A DNA stretch of 17,982 nucleotides from the NCBI GenBank assembly GCA_013054445.1, contig JAAMPI010001199.1:1-17982 (forward strand), read 5' to 3'. Of the stretch, positions 11,019-17,982 are shown piece after piece. A program made the position numbers and the translations under genes. The first letter of the stretch is position 1; each line of letters opens with the position of its first letter. The notes beneath the pieces are model-generated. The model saw only the letters and a program-made list of their open reading frames with translations. It did no database searches and was not told the DNA's origin. This DNA is from Cudoniella acicularis. Lineage: Eukaryota; Ascomycota; Leotiomycetes; Helotiales; Helotiaceae.

Positions 11019-11680
11019 AGCGGGTCGAGCCTCCCCCACTTTAAACACCTATAATTCAAGAACCATAAGCTCAAATCACTTCTAAATTAGGTAGTTTTAA
11101 AGCTATTCTAATACTTTATCGCCCCTCCCTTGTTTTGAATACATACGTCTAAACGCCGTGCATACTTTTATTTAACTTAAACAAGAAATCAGCACTAATT
11201 CTAGGCTACAACTCTCTTAATGCTATTTCTATTTCAAGGATATTTTTGATCTCGTGCCGCTTCCTACTCAAAATGTTCTTAATATACCTCTACAAGTTCT
11301 CAATTAGGGAAAGATCTAGCGACTGTAGGGGCTAGTCTAGCTTCGGGATGTTAAGGTCCTTCTAAAACTTTTATACTACGTTTATNGTNTNNNAGGGATG
11401 CATACATACACTTCAGTACCCTGCTCAGCAAAGGCTCTCGGAGATGATAAGAAGCGCTGAGAAGCGACATTTTTTCCCACGCGCTTTCCCTTGTTATCTG
11501 CCGCGAGGAAGCTCGCCACACTTCAGGGCCATGTAGCCTGGAAAGGAGAGGGAAAGGGGTAAAGTACCTAGCTCAACATTAATTTTACAATCTTTTCAGT
11601 TGAACGTTGGTCTTTCCAGGTGAGGCGCTTGACGTCCGTACGTTAGATCCTCGCTTAGAAGAGAGGGGGGCGAATCTACT
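11019..11680 (-). mobile_element. Tc1/mariner remnant with possible decayed terminal inverted repeats
   Basis: The transposase 3' end is at 11116-11386 on the minus strand. Inward from 11015 the plus strand reads ATTAAGCGGGTC. Inward from 11684 the minus strand reads ATTAAGTAGATT. The two agree at all 12 positions apart from C/T and G/A differences, and each includes a TA dinucleotide suitable as target duplication (11017-11018 and 11681-11682). If these are the ends, the element is only about 660 bp and internally deleted or replaced. Sequence at 11394-11655 is not transposase-like. N bases at 11386-11393 lie at the point where homology stops. Confidence 0.5.
11116..11386 (-). pseudogene. 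Tc1/mariner transposase, C-terminal fragment, RIP-degraded
   Basis: The minus-strand frame ending at TAA 11116-11118 reads as the DDE-superfamily C-terminus. It carries LDLSLIENL-stop-RYIKN, corresponding to the SPDLNPIENLW motif that holds the last catalytic Glu. It is preceded by NIPKLD-stop-P (normally W-P) and followed by ILSRKRHEI. About six of its internal stops are TAG, most where Trp is conserved in the family, which is TGG-to-TAG by RIP. The first two catalytic Asp regions are missing beyond the N-containing gap at 11386-11393. Confidence 0.8.
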
Positions 11681-12031
11681 TAATAATCAACTTTCCACTT
11701 GAATCGATTCTTTCTAAGACTCCGGGATTATAACCTGTAGGAGGTAAACGTGTGTAGGCGGAAGAAGGGTCGACTGTTAGGTCGAGAGATTCAAGTATAT
11801 AGAATAATAATATGATTTTGACTTAAAGACTTATCTATCTATAAAGGAGTGAGTAGACTATATATATACTACAAGTGNAGTNACTAGAAGCTTCTATANC
11901 TTANAAATCAACGCTTAGAAATCAACGCTTATAAATCAACGCTTATAAATCAAAGCTTATAAATCAAAGCTTATAAATCAAAGAACAACCTAGAAGATTC
12001 TAGTAAGGTTTAAACCTTAAGCCTAGAATAG
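11681..12031. other. repeat-rich stretch, possibly a decayed LTR
   Basis: No gene is visible. The part from about 11737 (TGTAGGAGG...) to 11880 has an LTR-like look: a TG start, a TATA-type run CTATCTATAAAGGAGTGAG and AT-rich steps. No second copy, primer site or polyprotein is present, so this is a weak suggestion. It runs into a tandem repeat and then into the truncated zinc-finger gene. Several ambiguous bases lie at 11878-11904. Confidence 0.25.
11905..11987 (+). repeat. 14-bp tandem repeat, about 5.5 copies
   Basis: The unit AAATCAACGCTTAT starts at 11905, 11919, 11933, 11947, 11961 and 11975. The first three full copies read CAACG, the next two CAAAG, and the last is partial. It sits immediately upstream of the truncated zinc-finger frame. 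Confidence 0.9.
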
Positions 12032-13555
12032 TGCTTATTACCTAATAATGTAACAAATACTTCTCAACTTCGATTCCTAAACTGGGTTGCCTATTCCCGG
12101 AAATACTCCCAAGATATCGACAAGATTCAGCGCCAGACCTGCCCTCTAACCCAATGCCGAAAGGTCTTCCCTGACGAAGAGGCTATGTTGAAGCATTTCT
12201 GCGTTTGCCCCGGCTTATCCAGAGGGTTCTATCGCTGTTTTGAATGCAAAAAAGACGAAAAGATAAGCAGAATTCATAGAAATGGTTGTCAACAGCGACA
12301 TCAGCGAAAACGCAGTCTTACTGCTGTCGTGGACCATATTAAAAGGCGCTTATCTCCTCCCCGCAGCCCCGAATCTCCTCGTCTTAGTGGAGGTCCAGTT
12401 AAGAGACGAAGTCTTTCTCAAATATGGGCAGAAATGTCCCAACCACAATTTCAAGATGGCACGGGGACTTATGAACCTATTGAACTCTCTTCAGTAAGGG
12501 AGCCTTCTGAGCTAGGCGCTACCCCGATCACTTTCCAGCTGGACTCTATTCAAGGGGATTTTGCTGTAGAACCCGGCGTCAGGGGCTATAAAAGGGATAC
12601 CAGTTTATCTCCGCGGGAAGCACCTTCTGGGCCTTGTTTAGGGAGAGCTTTTTTAAAGCCACACTCCAGCCAGGATGACCCTCCCCTATATAGCTCTCAG
12701 GGACATTGGACTGAGAATGGCAATAACGGTACTTCTATTCTGGGCCAAGGTGGAAAGGCTCACTGCAACTACACGGATATAGCGTCCAGGCTAGGAAGCG
12801 ACAATACAATGAACACATATCTCCCCAATAATCTCCATCAACAACACCAAGAGTATCCAACATACAGCCTAGCAGAATTGGAAGCAGGGAACGAGCTTTG
12901 GTCTGGCTTTACACAAGGGCGAATTCACACAGGTCCCACCCCTGCCGAGCTTGAGTCTAGCTTCACACCAGGGCGAATTGACCGCACTCACGCAATTCCA
13001 ACCCCTGCTGAGCTTGAAGCCAGTAATCTATTTGATTTCGCCTCACATATCAATCAATACCCGCGAAACCCCGTCGATACAGCCTCTCACCCTAACCTCA
13101 ACTTCCATTTTTCTTCATCAGAAGTCTTCTACCTTGAACCAAGGCGATCCCATACAGGCTCCAATGATATGAATAACCCAGCGCTGTTTAATTCATCATA
13201 TGCTATTCCACAACTTCCAAACAAACCATCGTCCAATCTCCAATGGCCTTTAGACGGAAATGTAACCGAGTCTTTCCCTTCTCCACAACAAAACAATGAT
13301 GTGCATTCGTTACAGTTGGCATACCCTCAACAGCATCTCGATTTCGGTTTATACGATACTTCGAACCGTACTATACACCACGGATCTAGCTCCCCAAGGA
13401 CCTCCACTGTTCATGGAAACCATCAAGCAGCATTCGCGTCTCAGGTGGAAAGTGACACAAGTATAGATCCAAACACAACAATTTCTCCAGTTTCAACTGT
13501 TCCATCGGAACGGGAAGAATTCCTTGCTCCAGAGCCGCAGTTGTTCCTCCTATAA
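12032..13555 (+). CDS. fungal C2H2-like zinc-finger protein, 5' end missing
   Basis: The frame is open from 12032 (after TAG 12029-12031) to TAA 13553-13555. The first ATG is at 12185, giving 456 residues. The zinc-finger-like motif starts before that ATG: TCPLTQCRKVFPDEEAMLKH, with its first two Cys codons at 12140 and 12155, continuing FCVCPGLSRGFYRCFECKKD. The true start must therefore lie in a lost or unseen 5' exon; 12185 is only the first Met. After a basic segment (QQRHQRKRS, HIKRRLSPPRSP) comes a long low-complexity Ser/Pro/Asn/Gln-rich tail, as in fungal nuclear proteins of this type. The tail contains imperfect repeats around TPAELE. There is no stop in about 1.5 kb, unlike its RIP-damaged neighbours. 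The last 25-35 codons lie antisense to the dehydrogenase pseudogene and may not be original. DNA binding or regulation is inferred. Confidence 0.6.
   Translation, partial: CLLPNNVTNTSQLRFLNWVAYSRKYSQDIDKIQRQTCPLTQCRKVFPDEEAMLKHFCVCPGLSRGFYRCFECKKDEKISRIHRNGCQQRHQRKRSLTAVVDHIKRRLSPPRSPESPRLSGGPVKRRSLSQIWAEMSQPQFQDGTGTYEPIELSSVREPSELGATPITFQLDSIQGDFAVEPGVRGYKRDTSLSPREAPSGPCLGRAFLKPHSSQDDPPLYSSQGHWTENGNNGTSILGQGGKAHCNYTDIASRLGSDNTMNTYLPNNLHQQHQEYPTYSLAELEAGNELWSGFTQGRIHTGPTPAELESSFTPGRIDRTHAIPTPAELEASNLFDFASHINQYPRNPVDTASHPNLNFHFSSSEVFYLEPRRSHTGSNDMNNPALFNSSYAIPQLPNKPSSNLQWPLDGNVTESFPSPQQNNDVHSLQLAYPQQHLDFGLYDTSNRTIHHGSSSPRTSTVHGNHQAAFASQVESDTSIDPNTTISPVSTVPSEREEFLAPEPQLFLL
12904..13022 (+). repeat. 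imperfect tandem repeat of about 60 bp inside the zinc-finger gene
   Basis: Two consecutive units share GGCGAATT..., CCAACCCCTGC(C/T)GAGCTTGA and a GGCTT(T/C)ACAC(A/C) start. They encode two copies of a block with GRI...PTPAELE(A/S)S; a more distant relative (LAELEAGNE) precedes them. This suggests local duplication in the disordered tail. Confidence 0.6.
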
Positions 13556-14504
13556 TAATATGTCAGTGAGTGTGAAGTAGCCAAGGAAGAACAAAACGAC
13601 ATACCATTGTCATGAACTAGATACACTCCAATGATGCCAATACCTCCACCAGCTCTTGTGACATTAATAGCCTGTGTGAGGGAGATTTTCGACGTTGTGT
13701 CCGTTGTCATCCACACATTCTACGACGACGCAATCAACGGCCCTATCAACACCATTGGGTTCCCTTTTCAGGATCTGCGCATTGGCAGGGCCAAAGTCGA
13801 AATTAATTGGGATGGCGCCGATGCTTTCTGCTTTGACGAGTCTACTAGGCACATTATCGATATTATAGACTCTGATAGCGCCTCTCAGTAGAGCAGAATA
13901 TGCGCAGAGTAGTCCTACAGGACCTATAATCTCACTTTTAATATTCTCTGAGAATTTGTGCTGGGGAACATACCAGCACCAAAAACTACAACAGTATCAC
14001 CAATGATCTGACCGGCAAATTCAAGCCCAGACCACGCTGTAGGGAAAATGTCCGCGAGAAGTATATAATCCAACTGCAACTCTTTTCCAGAAGGTAGCTT
14101 CAGCAAATTACTAACCGCTTTGGGAATAAGCATATACCCCGCTTGTCCTCCCTGCAACGCCGCATATCCCGGAAGATCAGCAGTATCAGCGATTCCGAAA
14201 ATCACTTCGGCAACACTTTCGCCATTATTCTCGGCTCTGTTCTCGATGTCGGAGACAATTACTCGATCGCCTACTTTCACCGTTGTGACATTCGCTCCAA
14301 TGTGTAAGACGATGCCGATGTTTTCGTGTCCGAGGGTGAAGTGCGTGCCATGGGCATCCTACCGCGGTAGCAGTGCAGGTCGCTCCTGCAGATGGCGGAA
14401 CTGGTCAGGCGGATGATCGCGTCGAGGGGCTTCTAGATTTGAGGGATATCGAGTTCTTCCACACTGACAGAGAAGAGCTTTTCCTCCCATCTGACGGCTT
14501 TCAT
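13470..14504 (-). pseudogene. zinc-type alcohol dehydrogenase (glutathione-independent formaldehyde dehydrogenase-like), broken
   Basis: It starts at ATG 14504 (MKAVRWEEKLFSVSVEELDI). The catalytic zinc site is visible as AICRSDLHCY and FTLGHENIG. The usual four-Cys structural zinc loop is absent, as in one fungal subgroup. Then come YILLADIFPTAWSGLEFAG, the Rossmann loop VVVFGAG|PVGLL across an intron (13924-13973, GTATGT...TATAG), EPNGVDRAVDCVVV, and AINVTRAGGGIGIIGVYLVH. A second intron (13550-13604) follows, then EQGILPVPMEQL. Damage: TAG at 14433-14435 (Gln expected), a frameshift near 14345-14370 (between LHCYRGR and GTHFTLGHEN), and another near 13685-13705 (before LTQAINVTR). Homology ends near 13470, about 80-100 residues short of a normal C-terminus. 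Both introns keep good borders, so the decay is recent. The lower boundary is approximate. Confidence 0.8.
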
Positions 14505-15651
14505 TTTGCTTTGCGATACGACCCCATATTAAGCTGAAAATAGATAATATTGTGTCATATTTGTGTGAGCAAAGAGAAAACAAGAAAAAGTGCAGGAGAA
14601 AGAGTGCTGTTGCTCAGATGTTGGACGAGTTCGATGATGCTAAAGAAAAGGAGCACAAGTGGGAGAGCGGGAGAGGTGGTTCCAGTAAGAGTATATATAC
14701 CCAGCAAATTCCCAACTCCACTAAATCTAGAACCAACTGAAATTAGCATAGCCAATCGCCTTCCTCCGTTGGAAACTTTGAATCTAGTCAGATTCCGGTA
14801 AAAATTTTCTCTCCGTCTCCAACCCTCTGTTATTTCGAAGCACTCACCTGACCAGAACTAGAGTTGTACTTTCCAGCTCCGGCTAGAACTTTCCGCCTTG
14901 AAGCTCTGCTCACTTCAGCACATCATGTGCGCCTCCTAGCCTGACAAGCTGATTAGATTCTACAGATAAATTGAGGAATATACATACCGGGTTGGATGCT
15001 GATGCAGCATTCGATTTCGGGTTCACCCAGAAAATCCCTTGTGCCACTCTCGGTGTTGACTTTCTTCCGCTATCGTGTTGATCAGCAAGTGGCGGGTTCC
15101 GCAAAAGGTAAACTTCCTTACAGAAAATCAAAAGTTGCTGAATTGGGAAATTTTCCGGGGCCTGAGCACAGTGAGGCGAGGCTTGAACAACACGAGAGCC
15201 GAAACAAAGTAGTTCCAGGTGACCAAGTCACCTGTACCGAGTTGGGATAAGATCAGATGTTGGAAATCAGATGTTGGAAGATAGAAGTTGCCAAGTTGAG
15301 AAATTCGATTGGCTGGGGGCCTGATGTAAGACGGGGTTTTGGCAACTAACGAAATGAGGCTTTGAAAGCCAACAACAGTAAGACAAAGTTCTATAACAAA
15401 CGACAATAAGGCAAATGATAAAAGAAGTCTCAACTTCTAAGCCACTCTTCAAAATTCTAATAATAAACCCGTGCCTCTGTAAATACTCACCAGACATCTA
15501 CCGGCCTCCTTCATCACAATTGTGGCTACTATCGGCACAGCCGCTTTGTTCGAATATTGATGTGAGTTTACTGGAATCAAGTACTATACAAATATTTGGT
15601 AAGTGGGAGAATACAAAGTCAGAACATGGTTAAAAGGCACCTCTCAGCCTA
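14505..15651. other. intergenic between dehydrogenase and zinc-finger pseudogenes
   Basis: No gene is recognised. A TATATATA run lies near 14691-14700, about 190 bp upstream of the dehydrogenase ATG. Good splice-donor look-alikes occur on the minus strand near 14985-14990 (GTATGT) and 15487-15492 (GTGAGT), but the adjoining frames match nothing, so I do not call exons. A 14-bp direct repeat lies at 15252-15279. Confidence 0.35.
15252..15279 (+). repeat. 14-bp tandem duplication
   Basis: ATCAGATGTTGGAA occurs twice with no spacer and no mismatch. It is probably a replication slippage product in non-coding sequence. Confidence 0.8.
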
Positions 15652-17438
15652 TCAGATTAGACCGGGGTGAAGGTAAACCTCCGAGTAAGCCCACTCCTCA
15701 ATACTACTCGATTCTTGGAATAATTTCGTAAAGTCAAGTCGTTCAGCAGTGCAATTGCTCTGCGAGTCAGCGAGAGAAGGGTTAAAGATATCAGGAGTTA
15801 GTTCTCTATCTTGTTCCAGAACAGCAGATAAAGACTGCGATTGCTGCCATTCTGAAAACGTTTGAGATTGAAGGTTTTCACTAGCAACGTTGACAGTCGC
15901 ATTCGCGGTAAACTTCTCAGGGATATCGAATCTAGAAGGTGAACAGTTACTGACATAACCAGAATCAGAAGCGTTCTTGGCGGCTGCATGACTTGTGTCT
16001 GCAAATGGAACGCTTGTATATTCCTCCGAAGTCATCGAAGGAGGGGCCCCTGATAGAAGCCCTCAAGGCGGCCTACTGTATCCTTTGCTGTTACCCTGAC
16101 TAATGTCGTTTCCATATGAGAGGAAGAGCTCGTATCTATAGGTTGAGAAGCACCGAGTTCGCTTGTTAGATTTATTGGCGAAGAGGCGTTGTCGCAAAGT
16201 CGATTCCTATAGCTGGAGAACACCCTTTCCTGGCAATCTTAAATCACGTCAACCAACCTGCTTCTCAGACGATCCTCAATAGGCTGCGCTTCTTCGCGGA
16301 AAATTACCTGAAGAGCGTTTGAAACATAACATGGCAATTGGCGACGGGAAAAATCTTCGTATTCTGCAAGTTCGGCTGCGTCTGGTGATTGAACTGGGTC
16401 ATCTTGTGCTGTTTGGAAATCTGAAGAGTGCACTCGAGTTAGGATAGAACGTTTTCTAATGGGGTAATTCCGGAAAGTATCTATCGATTCCGGAAGAAAG
16501 TATGAAGATCGATTGAGAAAAGAAAGGGGAAAATTACAGGGACTAGGAATTTCCTCTATGGGAAACAAGATCCTGTATATTTCCTGCCATTTTCCTTCCT
16601 CTGTTTGACCCAGATACGCCTTTTTCCTATCTCGTATTCTATTCTGGATACTCCCACCAATAGGTATTCCCTCAGCCAGTTCATCCGGAGCGAACTCGCA
16701 GGCCTCCAGGCGTTGGTGATGTAGTTCGAGATCTTCCTGCTTGTTGAAGAAAAGTTTGCACCTTTGACACTGGATAATTGTGTGGTGTCTCAGAAGATGA
16801 CCCCTTCAGTAGATAAGTTTGCAAAACAGTAGAGAGTTAAGTGTGAAGGGGTACTAACTTAACTCGAGAGATACCATTCAAAGGGGTAAGAGCACATGAT
16901 CTCCACTTTCGGGTTGTATGACGATATATGCGAGGATCATGTTTGCGGTAGGGGCAAGCAAACATAAGTCCCTCTTGCTTGGATGTCGATGAATTCTGCC
17001 AAGCCTCTGACGCTTAGGATCTCTGTCACCATCGTTGTGGGGAATATCTCCATCATCTTCTTTTCGACCATGTTTTCGTAGACTTTGCGATGTGGCGGTT
17101 GTAGTCTTGCCATGCGAAAATGAAGAAGTTGTTGAGTCCGGGGATCCGCCGCCGCATTTCTTGCTGTTGGTGGTCCATTCATGGTTGAATATGACCCAGA
17201 ATTCTCTCATAATACCCTCCAACACATCGTTTTTCATTCGTTCCAGAAAGGACCGGAAGAGCCGTTCCGGCTGACGAGAGGTTGCAGTGATTGGATCTTC
17301 GCAGGTGAAGGCCCGATTGGCAGATATGTCTGGGTCATGTGTACCACTCGCGCCAGACCATTCATCGTCGTCCTCTGAAAAGCAGGAGTCGGAGTCGGAG
17401 TCGGAGTCAGAGTCAGAACACGAACTTAAGGTGCTATA
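15652..17438 (-). pseudogene. fungal C2H2-type zinc-finger protein, broken and 5'-truncated
   Basis: From about 17435 downward one frame reads an acidic Ser-Asp repeat, FTCEDPITATS, then a Ser/Thr-rich linker ending DPKRQRLGR. The next conserved block, FACPYRKHDPRIY...WRSCAL...GISRVK (16962-16859), is in another frame, so there is a frameshift near 16965-17010. A 55-bp intron (16804-16858, GTTAGT...GAAG) joins to GHLLRHHTIIQCQRCKLFF, a C2HC-like finger, then EGKWQEIYRILFPIEEIPSP. Next come AELAEYEDFSRRQLP and RLVDVI-stop-DCQERVFSSY, with TAA at 16239-16241 where Gln fits. A second frame change near 16050 leads to TSEEYTSVPF...SDSGYVSN and the stop at 15652. This order of blocks is the well-known fungal family with WRSCAL...HLxRxH and YRILFP motifs. 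It was presumably nuclear. The 5' end meets a Tc1/mariner element. Confidence 0.75.
17385..17416 (-). repeat. hexanucleotide repeat coding Ser-Asp dipeptides
   Basis: GGAGTC on the plus strand (GACTCC on the coding strand) is repeated about five times, with one AGAGTC variant. It encodes the alternating Ser-Asp tract near the start of the zinc-finger pseudogene. Confidence 0.8.
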
Positions 17439-17982
17439 GTAAGAGCTTGGGCCATTAGATGCGGCCCACTTAAGCGAGACGCGAAAAACGCGTCGATTTC
17501 GGGTCCCCTTTTAAAAATATTTACAACAATTCAACCTTTTATTTAATTGATCTATAATTCAATATGAAAACACCTACGATATGCAGCCCTTCGATGCAGA
17601 AAGAAAAGGGAGAATGGCCTACTCCTATACGTGCTGTAATCCGAAGCATGCAACGCGACGGCGCATCCTAGCGCGACATCGTCCAGAAGACCCATATCAA
17701 TCGACGTACAATTCGACGGATTCTTAAGCAAGAATCAAGCCACAGAGACCGTAAGAAGACACATTCGAGGCCTCATATCATGTCTATCAGGGATATTCGT
17801 CAGGTTATTCGGCATATATCATATGATTGGTCCACCCGTAGGATGTCATTTGAGAGGGTTAAGGCCCAGCTAGGCCTTGTAGTATCTGCCCGCACCATTC
17901 GACGAGAACTACGCTATGCAGGCTACCGTCGCTGCCTCTCATGCCCCCGACCCTTTATATCACGCAAACAAGCCAAGAGAAG
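17439..17982 (+). mobile_element. Tc1/mariner element, 5' part, continues past window
   Basis: Zinc-finger coding similarity stops at a TATA (17435-17438) and transposon-like sequence follows. That fits insertion at a TA, the target of this superfamily. The leader 17439-17563 contains a hairpin GACGCG-AAAAA-CGCGTC (17478-17494) likely to be within or next to the terminal repeat. The right end is outside the window, so the terminal repeat cannot be checked and 17439 is an estimate. Confidence 0.6.
17564..17982 (+). pseudogene. Tc1/mariner transposase, N-terminal part with one in-frame stop
   Basis: It starts at ATG 17564 and runs off the window after 139 codons. Two helix-turn-helix segments for terminal-repeat binding are visible: AVIRSMQRDGAS-stop-RDIVQK...RRTIRRILKQ (about residues 23-55) and IRQVIRHISYDWSTRRMSFERV...ARTIRRELRYAGYR (about 75-125). 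CLSCPRPFISRKQAKR follows, leading toward the DDE catalytic domain, which is not in the window. The only break is TAG at 17669-17671, where Trp (GAS-W-RDI) is usual. This is a single TGG-to-TAG change of RIP type, so this copy is far younger or less hit than the remnant at 11116-11386. Confidence 0.85.

Noticed and set aside
11737..11880. LTR of a Copia-type retrotransposon
   Set aside because: Only a TG start and TATA-like run support it; no second copy, primer-binding site or polyprotein in the window. Kept as a weak remark, not a call.
15128..15433. Minus-strand 101-codon frame starting with a hydrophobic stretch (MRLLLSFALLSF...)
   Set aside because: It resembles a signal peptide, but the rest includes the slippage-type 14-bp duplication and matches no family; likely chance.

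Overview
The window looks like accessory DNA from a filamentous ascomycete (Pezizomycotina). Genes carry short introns of about 50-120 bp with GTANGT-type donors. Several protein families are typical of these fungi: cysteine-rich secreted proteins, fungal C2H2-type proteins with serine/proline-rich tails, and a PD-(D/E)XK-like protein. Many degraded copies carry TGG-to-TAG and CAA/CAG-to-TAA/TAG changes, the signature of repeat-induced point mutation (RIP). Genus cannot be fixed from the sequence alone. A few N bases (near 5909, 11386-11393 and 11878-11904) mark an imperfect assembly.

Layout. 1-2330: AT-rich, RIP-ruined hAT transposase, cut by the left edge. 2331-4023: no convincing gene, one perfect 18-bp palindrome. 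4024-4616 (-): intact three-exon small secreted protein with a beta/gamma-crystallin-like tail and its own TATA box. 4705-6122: no gene, one poly-A tract. 6123-6794 (-): complete four-exon Ubc4/UbcH5-type ubiquitin-conjugating enzyme with an altered active site. 7204-8221 (-): MDR-family oxidoreductase, intact except for one extra base in a 10-T run. 8222-9811: no gene recognised. 9812-10438 (-): PD-(D/E)XK-like protein with three in-frame stops. 11019-11680: Tc1/mariner remnant. 11681-12031: degenerate repeat DNA with a 14-bp tandem repeat. 12032-13555 (+): zinc-finger protein lacking its 5' end. 13470-14504 (-): zinc-type alcohol dehydrogenase pseudogene, tail to tail with and partly antisense to the previous gene. 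15652-17438 (-): second fungal C2H2-type gene, broken by frameshifts and a stop. 17439-17982 (+): start of another Tc1/mariner element, apparently inserted into the 5' part of that gene.

Together this is a split neighbourhood. The middle (4.0-8.2 kb) keeps three readable genes. Both ends and the 9.8-17.5 kb block are eroded by transposon insertion, truncation and RIP-like mutation that also reached ordinary genes. Nothing suggests an operon or metabolic cluster. The most interesting items are the E2 enzyme with a remodelled catalytic site, the RIP-killed nuclease-fold gene, the crystallin-like secreted protein, and the junction where a zinc-finger gene ends antisense inside a truncated dehydrogenase.
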